A stretch of DNA of 33,214 nucleotides, taken from Deltaproteobacteria bacterium (lineage in GTDB: Bacteria; Desulfobacterota; Dissulfuribacteria; Dissulfuribacterales; UBA3076). A model generated the notes under the pieces. It made no database searches. It saw only the letters and a list, made by a program, of their open reading frames with translations, and had not been told where the DNA came from. Position 1 is the first letter of the stretch. The number at the start of each line of letters is the position of its first letter. The stretch is from positions 1 through 33,214 of the forward strand of contig JAJSZR010000009.1 in the NCBI GenBank assembly GCA_030262715.1, given 5' to 3'. The translations under genes were made by a program, and so were the position numbers. This document shows positions 21,384-29,918 of this stretch, in pieces.

Positions 21384-21492
21384 TTACTTGACACATAAAT
21401 CCTTTTGAATCTATACTATTCACCAACCGCGTTCTCTCCGAGCTTTAGGGTCTCCAAGCCGGAAGCCTGGCTGTAAGCCCTCCGGACTGGAA

Positions 21493-21828
21493 GTGAAGCA
21501 TAAGACCATAAAGGGGGAGAAAGTGGAGAATGAGGATTTCGCAGACCCGGAGAAACGGAAAAGCTGGATCCGGGAAAAAGGTTTAACAGTCTTCTCACTT
21601 TGGAGCTCGGATCACCCTGCTACAGAAATTGATCTGTTTGTCGAGGAACAGATTTCTTTTAAGGAAGCATATAAGGCGAGCATACGTCTAAAAGTATCTG
21701 AAGGTATCGAGGCGACTGTAATCGGGCTGAATGATCTGATCACTCTAAAAAAGCGGGCTGGACGCATGAAGGACCTTGATGATATTGAAAAACTGAGTGA
21801 TCTGAGTGAGAGCGGAGATCATGACTGA
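21493..21828 (+). pseudogene. 5'-truncated nucleotidyltransferase-like protein
   Basis: The 111 residues match the C-terminal part of small nucleotidyltransferase-fold proteins: EDFADPEKRKSWIREKG, LTVFSLWSSDHPATEIDLFVEE, then VIGLNDLITLKKRAGRMKDLDDIEKL, the usual closing helix. The N-terminal ~70 residues with the GS...D-x-D catalytic strand are missing. In-frame sequence upstream runs only to a stop at 21406-21408 and shows no catalytic motif. Only a GTG (21493) can serve as start, and no good ribosome binding site is seen. It is therefore probably a remnant, although the visible part has no internal stop. A small partner gene overlaps its end. Its neighbour on the other side is the SixA-like remnant on the opposite strand. 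Confidence 0.6.
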
Positions 21829-22009
21829 ACAGCACACTGAGACCGAACGTCTCTGGGAGTCAGGCTGGGATGGTCACGAAAAGGCGCAACTACTTCGCAT
21901 GTCGAAATTGCCTTTCATAGAAAAAATCAGGTGGCTGGAAGAAGCCCATGATATTATCCAGAATCTGAATCCCCAGGAGGTTTCTTTATCATATCCAGAA
22001 GATTCATAG
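21821..22009 (+). CDS. Small protein linked to the nucleotidyltransferase remnant
   Basis: A 62-residue soluble, acidic-basic mixed protein starting at the ATG at 21821, which overlaps the end of the truncated nucleotidyltransferase (CATGACTGA). GGAG lies 4 nt upstream. The sequence (MTEQHTETERLWESGWDGHE, KIRWLEEAHDIIQNL) resembles small proteins commonly encoded after such nucleotidyltransferases, so the pair recalls a toxin-antitoxin arrangement. That function is an inference from pairing only. It is intact in reading frame but probably orphaned, since its partner has lost its catalytic half. Confidence 0.55.
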   Translation: MTEQHTETERLWESGWDGHEKAQLLRMSKLPFIEKIRWLEEAHDIIQNLNPQEVSLSYPEDS

Positions 22010-22071
22010 TCACTTTAATATATTGGGTCTTATCTCCGTAACTTCTCAAAAACACCGGGTAATGGCCCTGG

Positions 22072-22091
22072 ATTCCCGCCTTCGCGGGAAT
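22072..22091. repeat. dRS3-like hairpin repeat
   Basis: ATTCCCGC at 22072-22079 and GCGGGAAT at 22084-22091 form a perfect 8-bp stem with loop CTTC. The form ATTCCC-N8-GGGAAT is that of the neisserial dRS3 repeat and of similar hairpins in many other bacteria. The flanks CTGG and GACGAATG are also typical of those. It lies between the nucleotidyltransferase pair and the second SixA-like remnant. Confidence 0.85.
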
Positions 22092-22113
22092 GACGAATGT
22101 CCCAGATTCCCCG

Positions 22114-22346
22114 TCATGTCTTCGATCCTTGAGGGCTGTGCAGCGGCATAAGTGCCCATCTGATAACCCAGGAATCTTTATCCGGATCTTTATCTATACA
22201 CACAATATTTATTTTACCTGCATAGGCTGACCGGCGACTTTTGCGATTTGCTCAACCTCTGAGATACCTTCCTCTGAGAGACCCTGCTCGGGGTCTTTAT
22301 CTTTTGACAGGCTTTTGCCGTGCTGAACCAGAAAAAGTGCCTTTCA
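22114..22346 (-). pseudogene. Internally deleted SixA-like histidine phosphatase
   Basis: Reading leftward, the frame 22343-22209 gives KALFLVQHGKSLSKDK, DPEQGLSEEGISEVEQIAKV, AGQPMQVK and stop: the N-terminal strand, catalytic RHG box (here QHG) and first helix of the SixA family. The start is lost: the DNA reads CTGAAAGGCA where ATGAAAGCA would be expected, so one base is added and A is changed to C. Directly after the stop a second frame gives IVCIDKDPDKDSWVIRWALMP, the C-terminal strand of the same family, ending at 22114. About 80 middle residues are thus gone. I read this as one gene with an internal deletion and a start-codon frameshift. Confidence 0.58.
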
Positions 22347-22639
22347 GTTTTTAAATACCCTTTGAGTATAAATAAATGCTCTCCTTGTCAAACATGATCA
22401 GGTCCTCGAATCCTATCTTAGAGATAGCAGGGAAATGAATCCGGTTATTTCTGGTATCGTTTTTGCTTGTGCTCAACTTTCAACAGCGCATAAACATAGT
22501 ATCTTTATTATTTGCTGGCCAAGTGGTCTATTTAATTATAGACTTCCTCATCTCGAGCCGGATTATGGAAGCTTGGAAAATTATACCATCTCGCCTTCCC
22601 TAATCTGTAACCTGTGAATGCTCACAAAGATGAGAAGCC
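22347..22639. other. Intergenic region upstream of the HlyD-ABC genes
   Basis: About 290 bp without a gene I can support. Two short inverted repeats could be operator sites for the exporter operon: CTATCT-TAG-AGATAG at 22413-22427 and GTCTAT-TTAATT-ATAGAC at 22526-22543. No regulator gene is adjacent, and no clear -35/-10 pair was found. Confidence 0.4.
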
Positions 22640-23788
22640 ATGAAAAATTATATTATCGGAACAATTATTGTTTCGTTGATCTTGCTATCCGGTTTCTTTA
22701 TTTATCAGAAACTTTACCCAACACAATTACCTCCAAATCTCATAGCAGGTACAGGCAGAATCGATGGAGATATAATCGCTTTAAATACCAAATACACCGG
22801 ACGCATCAAAACTATCTTGATTGAAGAGGGGCAAAGCGTCCGTAAGGGAAATACAATAGCAATTCTTCAAAGCGATGAGCTTGAAGCCAAGTTAGAAAGC
22901 ATAGAAGAGGGCGTCAAATCCTCCCAAAAGGGCCTTGAGGCCCTGCAAAAAGACTATGAGATCGCCAAAGTATCAATTCCTCTATCAATTGAAAAAGCAA
23001 AAAAAGGCGTTGATATTGCCATTGCCCAAAAAGAGCAGCTACTACGCTCAATTGATAATCTGAATCTGGTAATTACACAGGATAAAAAGGATTTTGCACG
23101 CGCAAAAAGGCTTTCTGAAAAAGATCTCATAGCAAAACATGCATTTGAACTTGCCAGACTCAAACTTGATAATGACATCAACGAGCTTGAATCGTTGCAT
23201 CAAGGACTAAGCCAAAGTAATGACAAAATTAATGTCTCCGGAACTGATCTCAAAATCGCCCAAAACCAGTTGAAAAGGCTTGACGCGTTAAAGGCAAACA
23301 TAGAGGCTGCACGAAATCAAACCGCTTCGCTGGAGGCAAACAAGAGAGAAGTATCGGCAACAATAAAAGAGCTGACCCTCAAATCTCCAATTGATGGTGT
23401 GGTGATTGAAAAGGTTGCGCAAACCGGCGAGGTCCTGGCTCCCGGGATGGTAATAGCCACATTGATAGACCCTGACGAGCTCTACTTGAAAATGTTTGTG
23501 GATACGCTTGAAAACGGCAAAATCAGATTAAAAGATAAGGCAGTTATCTTTTTGGATAGTTTCCCGGATATGCCGATCCAGGCAAGAGTGATACGGATTG
23601 GACAACGAGCGGAGTTTACTCCCAAAGAAGTAAGTGTCAAAAGCGATCGTATTCAAAGAATGTACGCAGTTCATCTGAAACCAATCACTCCTAATTCATA
23701 TCTGAAACTGGGAATTCCGGCCATTGGAGTAATCAGTAGGGACGGAAAAGGATTGCCGGAAAGCTCCGAAATCCTGGGAGATCTATAA
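22640..23788 (+). CDS. HlyD-family periplasmic adaptor (YbhG-like)
   Basis: A 382-residue membrane-fusion protein. One N-terminal membrane helix (about 5-24) is followed by a lipoyl half-motif (NTKYTGRIKTILIEEGQSVRKG), a long alpha-helical hairpin (about 70-245, heptad-rich), the second lipoyl half (LKSPIDGVVIEKVAQTGEVL, APGMVIATLID) and a beta-barrel region. This is the order in YbhG/EmrA-like adaptors. It starts at the ATG at 22640 and is followed 12 bp later by the double ATPase, then by two permeases, so it should bridge the inner-membrane ABC transporter to an outer-membrane channel. No channel gene is in the operon. Confidence 0.92.
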   Translation: MKNYIIGTIIVSLILLSGFFIYQKLYPTQLPPNLIAGTGRIDGDIIALNTKYTGRIKTILIEEGQSVRKGNTIAILQSDELEAKLESIEEGVKSSQKGLEALQKDYEIAKVSIPLSIEKAKKGVDIAIAQKEQLLRSIDNLNLVITQDKKDFARAKRLSEKDLIAKHAFELARLKLDNDINELESLHQGLSQSNDKINVSGTDLKIAQNQLKRLDALKANIEAARNQTASLEANKREVSATIKELTLKSPIDGVVIEKVAQTGEVLAPGMVIATLIDPDELYLKMFVDTLENGKIRLKDKAVIFLDSFPDMPIQARVIRIGQRAEFTPKEVSVKSDRIQRMYAVHLKPITPNSYLKLGIPAIGVISRDGKGLPESSEILGDL

Positions 23789-23800
23789 AAAACGCCAATC

Positions 23801-25423
23801 ATGAATCGGCTTCAGGTACGAAAAGTCTCAGTTACCTATCGTAAAAAAACAGGGCTCAAACCAGTAAATCTTGAAGCAACCGGAGGAGAAATCATCGGTC
23901 TTATCGGTGCCGACGGTGCCGGTAAAAGTTCTTTGATGCACGCAATTGCCGGGGCCAAGAGTTTTGACGGAGAAATTGAATTTGACAATCATATCTACCG
24001 CTCGCCCAAAGAGGCTGAAAAGATTAAAGGCAGTATTGGATTTATGCCGCAAGGTCTTGGTCTGATTTTATATGAACATTTGGGCGTGAATGAGCACCTG
24101 GATTTTTTTGCCGATATTCGTGGAATCAAACAGGATAGTGCCTTTAGGGCATACAGGGAGCGCCTGCTGCATATGGCGGGGCTGTCTGATTTTACCGAGC
24201 GACAGGCAGGCAGATTGAGCGGCGGAATGATGCAGAAATTGGCGCTTATTTGCACACTGCTGCATCGTCCCAAGCTATTGCTTCTGGATGAACCAACCAC
24301 AGGAGTCGATCCACTCAGCCGCATGGAATTGTGGGATATCCTAGATGATATTATTGCCAAGGAAAAGACACTTTGCATTGTAAGCACCGCCTATATGGCT
24401 GAAGCCACCCAAATGGATAGAGTTCTTTTGTTTGAAGACGGAGAGATTATTGACAAAGGCAAGGCCGGGGAATTGGTCGAAAAGGTACGACCTTTCAGTT
24501 ATGAGGCCGCACCTGAGCCTTTTGAAAACAGCATCACTATTCACGGATATACATACTCTCTTAAACCTTTAGAGCTTAAATCAAAAGAACCAACCCTTGA
24601 CGCAGTCTTTTTTATCAATTTCCTCAAAAAATATGGCCCTATCCCTGAGATTTCGATTGTCCATAAAGATAGAGATGAGGATGTGCCTGCCACTATTATG
24701 GAAGCCAAAGGATTGACTAAACGATTTGGAAAATTTGTTGCAAATGATTACATCGATATGGAATTAAACAGGGGCGAAATACTGGGCTTACTTGGAGCCA
24801 ACGGGGCCGGAAAAACCACCTTTATAAAGATGCTTCTGGGACTTTTGCCCATTGATGAGGGTGAACTCTTTTTGCTTGGGAAAAGGATTGAAAGTCCTGA
24901 TGACAGGCAGATGCTCAAGGCGAAAATCGGATATGTAAGCCAGCACTTTGCCCTCTACAAGGGAATGAGCGTAAGGGAGAATCTGCGCTATTTTGCAAAT
25001 ATGCATCACATTGAGTCTAGACGGGCTTTAGACTTAATTAAAGAACATGCCAATACCCTGGGGTTTTACACATACCTGGATGCATTGCCCACTGATTTGC
25101 CCCTGGGAATTAACCAACGCTTTTCTGTAGCCGCGGCTATTATGCATGAACCTGTGGTGCTCTTTTTAGATGAACCAACCAGCGGGGTGGATGTTGTAGC
25201 AAGGGCCATATTCTGGGAGATGCTGCAAAGACTGAAAAAAGAGTGGAATATAGCTATATTGGTTACCACCCACTATATGGGTGAGGCCGAATTTTGCGAT
25301 CGGGTAGTGTTATTAAGGGATGGTAAAAAAATAGCTGATGATACTGTAAAAAATCTGTATCAGATACACCCCGATGCACACAATTTTGAAGATATCTTTT
25401 TAGATTACTACAATTTAAATTAA
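23801..25423 (+). CDS. ABC transporter ATPase with two fused nucleotide-binding domains (YbhF-like)
   Basis: A 540-residue protein with two ATPase domains. NBD1 (about 1-235): P-loop GADGAGKSS (K42), signature LSGGM (139-143), Walker B LLLLDEP (D163, E164), but the H-loop histidine is replaced (STAYM, A197). NBD2 (about 296-530): P-loop GANGAGKTT (K338), Walker B VLFLDEP (D457, E458) and an H-loop histidine (H491), but a degenerate signature (LPLGIN, 433-438). In a head-to-tail pair this leaves one consensus ATP site (NBD2 Walker with NBD1 signature) and one degenerate site. As I recall, Escherichia coli YbhF has the same asymmetry, so it is a family trait. It partners the two ABC-2 permeases that follow. 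Confidence 0.94.
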   Translation: MNRLQVRKVSVTYRKKTGLKPVNLEATGGEIIGLIGADGAGKSSLMHAIAGAKSFDGEIEFDNHIYRSPKEAEKIKGSIGFMPQGLGLILYEHLGVNEHLDFFADIRGIKQDSAFRAYRERLLHMAGLSDFTERQAGRLSGGMMQKLALICTLLHRPKLLLLDEPTTGVDPLSRMELWDILDDIIAKEKTLCIVSTAYMAEATQMDRVLLFEDGEIIDKGKAGELVEKVRPFSYEAAPEPFENSITIHGYTYSLKPLELKSKEPTLDAVFFINFLKKYGPIPEISIVHKDRDEDVPATIMEAKGLTKRFGKFVANDYIDMELNRGEILGLLGANGAGKTTFIKMLLGLLPIDEGELFLLGKRIESPDDRQMLKAKIGYVSQHFALYKGMSVRENLRYFANMHHIESRRALDLIKEHANTLGFYTYLDALPTDLPLGINQRFSVAAAIMHEPVVLFLDEPTSGVDVVARAIFWEMLQRLKKEWNIAILVTTHYMGEAEFCDRVVLLRDGKKIADDTVKNLYQIHPDAHNFEDIFLDYYNLN

Positions 25424-25558
25424 GCGATTAGCTATTAGTTTAATGATTACAGGATGTTTTGCTATTACAAACTTTCACCTATTGGGCGTTATTTCTAATT
25501 AACGTAATGCCCTGATTTTTCAAAGCTAAACGCTAATGGCTAACAGCTAATAGCTCAA
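25424..25558. repeat. Period-7 TTAGC hairpin element, copy 2
   Basis: The left arm is GCGATTAGCTATTAGTTTAA from 25424; the right arm (25521-25558) holds AAAGCTAAACGCTAATGGC and TAACAGCTAATAGCTC. Read in reverse complement this is again a 7-bp TTAGCNN period. The centre has an inner inverted repeat (GGGCGTTA with TAACGTAATGCCC). It resembles the element at 2516-2603. It sits between the ABC ATPase stop and the first permease, the only sizeable gap in this operon, and may affect transcript folding there. Confidence 0.78.
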
Positions 25559-25581
25559 CTTAGGTACAAGAAGGTATTATA

Positions 25582-26697
25582 ATGAGAATAGGGGTTATTA
25601 AGGCATATTTCAAAAAAGAGCTTCTGGATATCTATCGCAGCAAGCTCATCTTAATGGTCTATATTATGCCATCAATGTTACTCATACTCTTTGGCTATGG
25701 CATCAAAACGGAAGTCACTCATACCCGAACACTCATTATTGATAATGACCAAAGTAAAGTCTCATATGATCTCGTCAGCACATTTGAACACTCTAAATAT
25801 TTTAATTCTGATGTAAAGAATCTCTCTGAAAATAGGGCATTGAACTTAATTAAGCAGGATAAAAAAGATCTGATAATTATTATACCGGAAGCATTTGAAA
25901 AGCATCTTCTCAAAGGATTAAAGACCTCGGTCGGAGTCTATATCGACGGCTCATTTCCATCGCGTGCAAAGACCATTGAAAATTATGTCAATGGAGTAAT
26001 ATACGATGCAATAATGAAAAGGTCCGGTTCCGAGGTAGACAGGGCCTTGATAACAATCAATGCACGCAACCTCTTTAACCAGTCACTGCGTGATGAGGAT
26101 ATGATTGTGCCCGGGGTCATCGGCCTTGTACTACTCATTGCCCCTGCCGTTTTATCAGCGCTTCTCATTGTCAAAGAGAAAGAAAATGGTACTATTTTCA
26201 ACTTTTATTCCTCTTCTGTTAAAAAAATAGAATTTTTAGCTGCTAAAATTTTGCCTGTATTACTGCTTCATGGCATCAATATTTTTATTCTTTTTTTATG
26301 GGCCATATATCTATTTGGAGTGCCATTTCGTGGAAGTTTCTTGCTCTATACCTTCTCTTCATTTATATATATTATCATTAGTCTTTCAGTCGGTCTACTC
26401 GTATCAATTATTACATCATCCCAAATTGTAGCCTATGTATTAACATTGATTGTTACCATAATCCCCGGTTTTCTTTACTCGGGGATGCTTATGCCCATTA
26501 GCTCAATGGAAGGGGAATCAGTCATTGAAGCCCATATTTATCCTGTAATGTATTATACGCATATTCTTTATGATGTCTTTTTGGTTGGAGATGGATTGAG
26601 TGCCAGTAAAAATCTGCTTTATCTTCTCATTTTGGTGGGATATGCAATCATATTGCTTGGTATTGGATCACTGTTACTGAAAAAGAGGATCGCATGA
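25582..26697 (+). CDS. ABC-2 type permease, first (YbhS/YbhR-like)
   Basis: A 371-residue ABC-2 membrane protein. One helix at about 22-42 (LILMVYIMPSMLLILFGYGI) precedes a ~130-residue extracytoplasmic domain, followed by five more helices (about 175-200, 220-245, 255-282, 287-310, 340-365). The segment LLIVKEKENGTIFNFYSS is the coupling-helix region conserved in this family. It follows the fused ATPase after 158 bp that contain a repeat, and it overlaps the second permease by 4 bp (ATGA). The pair should form the transmembrane channel; cargo is unknown. Confidence 0.92.
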   Translation: MRIGVIKAYFKKELLDIYRSKLILMVYIMPSMLLILFGYGIKTEVTHTRTLIIDNDQSKVSYDLVSTFEHSKYFNSDVKNLSENRALNLIKQDKKDLIIIIPEAFEKHLLKGLKTSVGVYIDGSFPSRAKTIENYVNGVIYDAIMKRSGSEVDRALITINARNLFNQSLRDEDMIVPGVIGLVLLIAPAVLSALLIVKEKENGTIFNFYSSSVKKIEFLAAKILPVLLLHGINIFILFLWAIYLFGVPFRGSFLLYTFSSFIYIIISLSVGLLVSIITSSQIVAYVLTLIVTIIPGFLYSGMLMPISSMEGESVIEAHIYPVMYYTHILYDVFLVGDGLSASKNLLYLLILVGYAIILLGIGSLLLKKRIA

Positions 26698-27779
26698 GGG
26701 CCTTTTGGGCGATTATCCGTAAAGAGCTGTTAGAATTTCTGCGATCTTACGGACTATTGATTGTAGTGCTCTATTCCTTTACACTCGATGTCTATATTGC
26801 AGGTAATGGAATAAACCTGGATGCAAGAAATGTCAGCGTAGGGATAGTAGATTATTCACCAGGCTTTATTAGCAATAAAATGCTATCAGATCTGCACTAC
26901 CCACAATTCCAAGAACCTGTCTTTTTTGCATCGCAGGAAAGACTAAATCTCGCAATACGTAATAAAGAAATTATGGTTGGCATTGTCTTTGAGAGTGATT
27001 TTGAAAAACGATTTCATACCGGGAATAATCCGGTTCTCAATTTGTTGTTGGATTCAACTGCCTCGGCACAAAGCTATTTAGCGCTCAATTATATCCAGCA
27101 TATACTTATGCGTTTCCAGGATACTTTATCGCTTGCCCCGATAGAAATCCAAATCCACAAACTCTTTAACCCCAATACATCTTATAGCTATTTCATGGCC
27201 CTCGCTGAACTATTGTCGATTATCACACTCTTGGCCGTTATTCTAACAGCGGCTGTTTTTGTCAAAGAGAAGGAGAATGGTACCTGGGATATAATGCTTT
27301 TGATGCCAACCGACGCAAAGGCCGTCATCCTGGCAAAAAGCCTGTCCCAGGTAATTATAGTAATGATTGGGACAATTGTCTGTGTCGGCACCGTGCTCTT
27401 TGGAATTTTTGATCTACCTATTAACGGCTCACTGGCCGCCTTTATGTTATTGACCTTTTTTTATGCCTTCACAAGTGCCGGCATCGGGCTTTTTATCGCT
27501 TCGGTGGCACGTAATATCATGCAAATAGCGCAGCTTTCTGTCATAATAATGATGCCACTGATATTTCTTAGCGGGGCCTGGACACCGGTTTATGCAATGC
27601 ATCCGATTTTAGAGTATCTCTCGATTATTTCACCATTGCGCTACTATATTCAAGGGAGTGAAAGCATCTTTTTTAGAGGAACCGCCTTGATAGATCTGTG
27701 GGAATATTTTGCAGGGGTTATTGTCCTGGGAGGAGTGATGTTTTGGTATGGTTTCAGGAAAATCGGAAAGCTTTTCTAG
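26694..27779 (+). CDS. ABC-2 type permease, second (YbhR/YbhS-like)
   Basis: A 361-residue paralogue of the preceding permease with the same plan: helix at about 18-34, extracytoplasmic domain to about 165, then five helices (about 172-195, 218-245, 250-270, 280-300, 335-355). VFVKEKENGTWDIMLLMPT is the conserved cytosolic loop before the membrane core. It ends the operon. Downstream 36 bp separate it from the convergent alcohol dehydrogenase, with no clear terminator hairpin. Four genes in the order adaptor, double ATPase, permease, permease match the ybhGFSR layout. Confidence 0.92.
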   Translation: MRAFWAIIRKELLEFLRSYGLLIVVLYSFTLDVYIAGNGINLDARNVSVGIVDYSPGFISNKMLSDLHYPQFQEPVFFASQERLNLAIRNKEIMVGIVFESDFEKRFHTGNNPVLNLLLDSTASAQSYLALNYIQHILMRFQDTLSLAPIEIQIHKLFNPNTSYSYFMALAELLSIITLLAVILTAAVFVKEKENGTWDIMLLMPTDAKAVILAKSLSQVIIVMIGTIVCVGTVLFGIFDLPINGSLAAFMLLTFFYAFTSAGIGLFIASVARNIMQIAQLSVIIMMPLIFLSGAWTPVYAMHPILEYLSIISPLRYYIQGSESIFFRGTALIDLWEYFAGVIVLGGVMFWYGFRKIGKLF

Positions 27780-27815
27780 ATCTGATTTCAGCGATTGGTT
27801 ACCTGACACCTACTC

Positions 27816-28844
27816 TCAATCAATCCTCAAAACCTTTGCCCCCCGAATTTTCCTCGTCTTAAGCTCGATCAATGCCACGTTTGCCTCTTCTAATGCGAAT
27901 TCCTGAATCTCTGGCTGGATGCGCATTTCAGCCGCAAGCGTCAAGAACTCGCTCACGTCTTGCCGGCATATATTGGCTACACTCTTGATCTCCTTCTCCT
28001 GCCATAGATGAGTGGGATAATCCAGTTGCAGAAGACAGTCCTTGTCCACCTCTTCCTTGCGAATCGCATTGATGACCAATCGTCCACCGGGCTCTAAATT
28101 CTTCAAGGCCCCAACGATCGGCTTCCATGCCGGCGTCGTGTCGATAATGCTATCCAGCTTTTCGGGCGATTCCTCGGCAGAATCCCCAGCCCAGACTGCG
28201 CCAAGATCCCTCGAAAACGCTCTTTCCTCAGCGCTCCGGGCAAAGACAAAGACCTTTACGTTCGGATACCGATGTCTCACCATCTTCAGCACCAGATGGC
28301 CAGAAGCCCCAAAGCCGGTCAGCCCCAGGTTCTGCCCATCCTGAAGACCTGTCAATCTAAGAGATCGATATCCAATAGCACCGGCACACAATAAAGGGGC
28401 CGCCTCTGCATCGGAGAAAACACCGGGTATGCGATATGCGGAATCTTCTGGAACCATCATATACTGGGCATATCCGCCGTCGGCATCCCTGCCCGTTGCC
28501 TTGAAGTCCCGGCACAGATTCTCGTTGCCTGCCAGGCAGAACTTGCACGTCCCGCAAGAGGAGTAAATCCAGGCAACGCCGACCCTATCCCCAACTTTGA
28601 AGGTGCTCGCTTTGCTGCCGGTCTCTTCGACCTTGCCGACCACTTCATGGCCGAGAACAACCGGTAGATGCGGCGGAGGCGTTCTGCCTTCAATCTCATC
28701 CAATTCGGTATGACACACCCCGCAGGCTGAAACCTTTATCAGGATGTCCCTCTCCCCAGGAACAGGCTCTGGAAGATTCACCAGTTTCAGAGGTGTTTTA
28801 TTCTCTTCAAGACTGCAGAGCTGATTCAATACCATTGCTCTCAT
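27816..28844 (-). CDS. Zinc-dependent alcohol dehydrogenase family protein
   Basis: A 342-residue medium-chain dehydrogenase. The catalytic zinc ligands are C41 (ACGVCHTE), H66-E67 (GHEVVG) and C153 (LLCAGAIGYRSL). The structural zinc site is C97, C100, C103 and C111. The Rossmann fold holds GLTGFGASGHLVLKM; after the second strand the sequence is VFVFARS, with no aspartate, which favours NADP(H) over NAD(H) by analogy with related families (inference). The C-terminus is complete. It is encoded alone, convergent with the ABC operon and downstream of the RAYT transposase. The ATG at 28844 is directly before the conserved start (MRAMVL). Substrate is not determinable. Confidence 0.93.
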   Translation of the reverse strand: MRAMVLNQLCSLEENKTPLKLVNLPEPVPGERDILIKVSACGVCHTELDEIEGRTPPPHLPVVLGHEVVGKVEETGSKASTFKVGDRVGVAWIYSSCGTCKFCLAGNENLCRDFKATGRDADGGYAQYMMVPEDSAYRIPGVFSDAEAAPLLCAGAIGYRSLRLTGLQDGQNLGLTGFGASGHLVLKMVRHRYPNVKVFVFARSAEERAFSRDLGAVWAGDSAEESPEKLDSIIDTTPAWKPIVGALKNLEPGGRLVINAIRKEEVDKDCLLQLDYPTHLWQEKEIKSVANICRQDVSEFLTLAAEMRIQPEIQEFALEEANVALIELKTRKIRGAKVLRID

Positions 28845-28908
28845 TTACGTTCGGCCTCTCTAATTCCCTTGATTTGGAGTATAGCGCGCATCTGGGCGAC
28901 GCCCTGGA
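28845..28908. other. 3' flank of the RAYT element
   Basis: Between the transposase stop and the dehydrogenase start lies the inverted repeat GGGCG-A-CGCCC (28894-28904). It may be a right-end hairpin of the RAYT element or a terminator-like structure; there is no T-run on the minus strand after it. Confidence 0.4.
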
Positions 28909-29877
28909 CTAAATTGACTTTTGTCTATCACGACGGCTAAGGGATTTGGCAACTGCAGAAGGTGATACACCCAGTTGACGGCCTGTTTCAGTTAGCGAAA
29001 GCCCACATTCTTCTATAAGCTTCTCAGCTAATTGTGACCTGACCATTGAAACATTCCGCCGCCTGCTTCCTGATTTTAGTGCCTCGACGCCGACATTCTC
29101 CTTTTTACACACTTCCTCAACCAACACCACGGCCTGTTGCAAACGCTCCAAGGCGGAGAACTGCACTTTTCTCCTTTTATCTGATCGTTGGATAAGCTGC
29201 TCTACAAATTCCCCTTTGCCCAAAATTCGCTCATCTGACTTTTCAGGCACTCCAAGCCTACGCGCCTCCTTGACTGCTGACCAGCCCCCATAGGATCTTA
29301 TCAGACCGCCACCAACCAAATCAGGACGATGACCTTTATCAATGCCTTTTTTGACAAACTGGCGATATGCCTTTTTTGACCCGAACTGTTTAAGTACATA
29401 ATCCCGATCCTGCCAGTCTCCTTTTATTCTGCCCATCAATACCGAATGACCACACCAGCGATACCGGTCCAACTTGGCAAGAGATTCCACCAGTTTTGCT
29501 CTTAGTGGATTCAGATGAATATATCTGACCAGTTCCTTAAAATAGGGATCTTCCTCACATACGATAGATTTGTAACGATTCTGAAATAGATGTCCATGAC
29601 GGTTATGACGGCGGTTATAGGAAACAGCATAGCCGGATAAAAGCCGTCGCATATACCTGGATAAACCAGACGGGCCGCTACGCAAAAGTATGTGCGCATG
29701 ATCACTCATCAGCGCCCAGGCATAAACAGCCGTTCCGGTTTCCGAGGCAATCATTCCCATGCGAGAGACAAAGTCTTGCCTGTCTTGATCATCAGTTAAG
29801 ATCTTTTTTCGTTCAATGCCCCTGACAATGACATGATGTAGGGTTCCCGGTATATCCAGCCTGGCTTGTCTTGGCAT
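28909..29877 (-). CDS. REP-associated tyrosine transposase (RAYT) with C-terminal helix-turn-helix
   Basis: A 322-residue single-strand transposase of the IS200/Y1 HUH class. The metal-binding HUH is H60-A-H62 (SDHAHILL), and Y83 in LSGYAVSYN is the likely catalytic tyrosine, followed by RHGHLFQNRYKSI and LVRYIHLNPLRAKLV. The C-terminal ~70 residues contain a DnaA-C/HTH-like part (RSQLAEKLIEECGLSLTETG, RQLGVSPSAVAKSL). The start is the ATG at 29877 with GAGGTG upstream. About 50 nt upstream lies the motif shared with the second, decayed copy (29927-29941). The frame is intact, so the enzyme may be active on short REP-like elements. Confidence 0.95.
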   Translation of the reverse strand: MPRQARLDIPGTLHHVIVRGIERKKILTDDQDRQDFVSRMGMIASETGTAVYAWALMSDHAHILLRSGPSGLSRYMRRLLSGYAVSYNRRHNRHGHLFQNRYKSIVCEEDPYFKELVRYIHLNPLRAKLVESLAKLDRYRWCGHSVLMGRIKGDWQDRDYVLKQFGSKKAYRQFVKKGIDKGHRPDLVGGGLIRSYGGWSAVKEARRLGVPEKSDERILGKGEFVEQLIQRSDKRRKVQFSALERLQQAVVLVEEVCKKENVGVEALKSGSRRRNVSMVRSQLAEKLIEECGLSLTETGRQLGVSPSAVAKSLSRRDRQKSI

Positions 29878-29918
29878 GACTCACCTCTTTTGTATATGAT
29901 TTCTATATAAGAATATGT

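Noticed and set aside
22435-22617. 60-codon open frame upstream of the HlyD gene
   Set aside because: No ribosome binding site, atypical composition and no family resemblance; treated as intergenic.
23801-25423. Loss of the NBD1 H-loop histidine and the NBD2 signature as a new asymmetry
   Set aside because: Escherichia coli YbhF, as I recall its sequence, has the same two changes, so this is a family trait and not novel.
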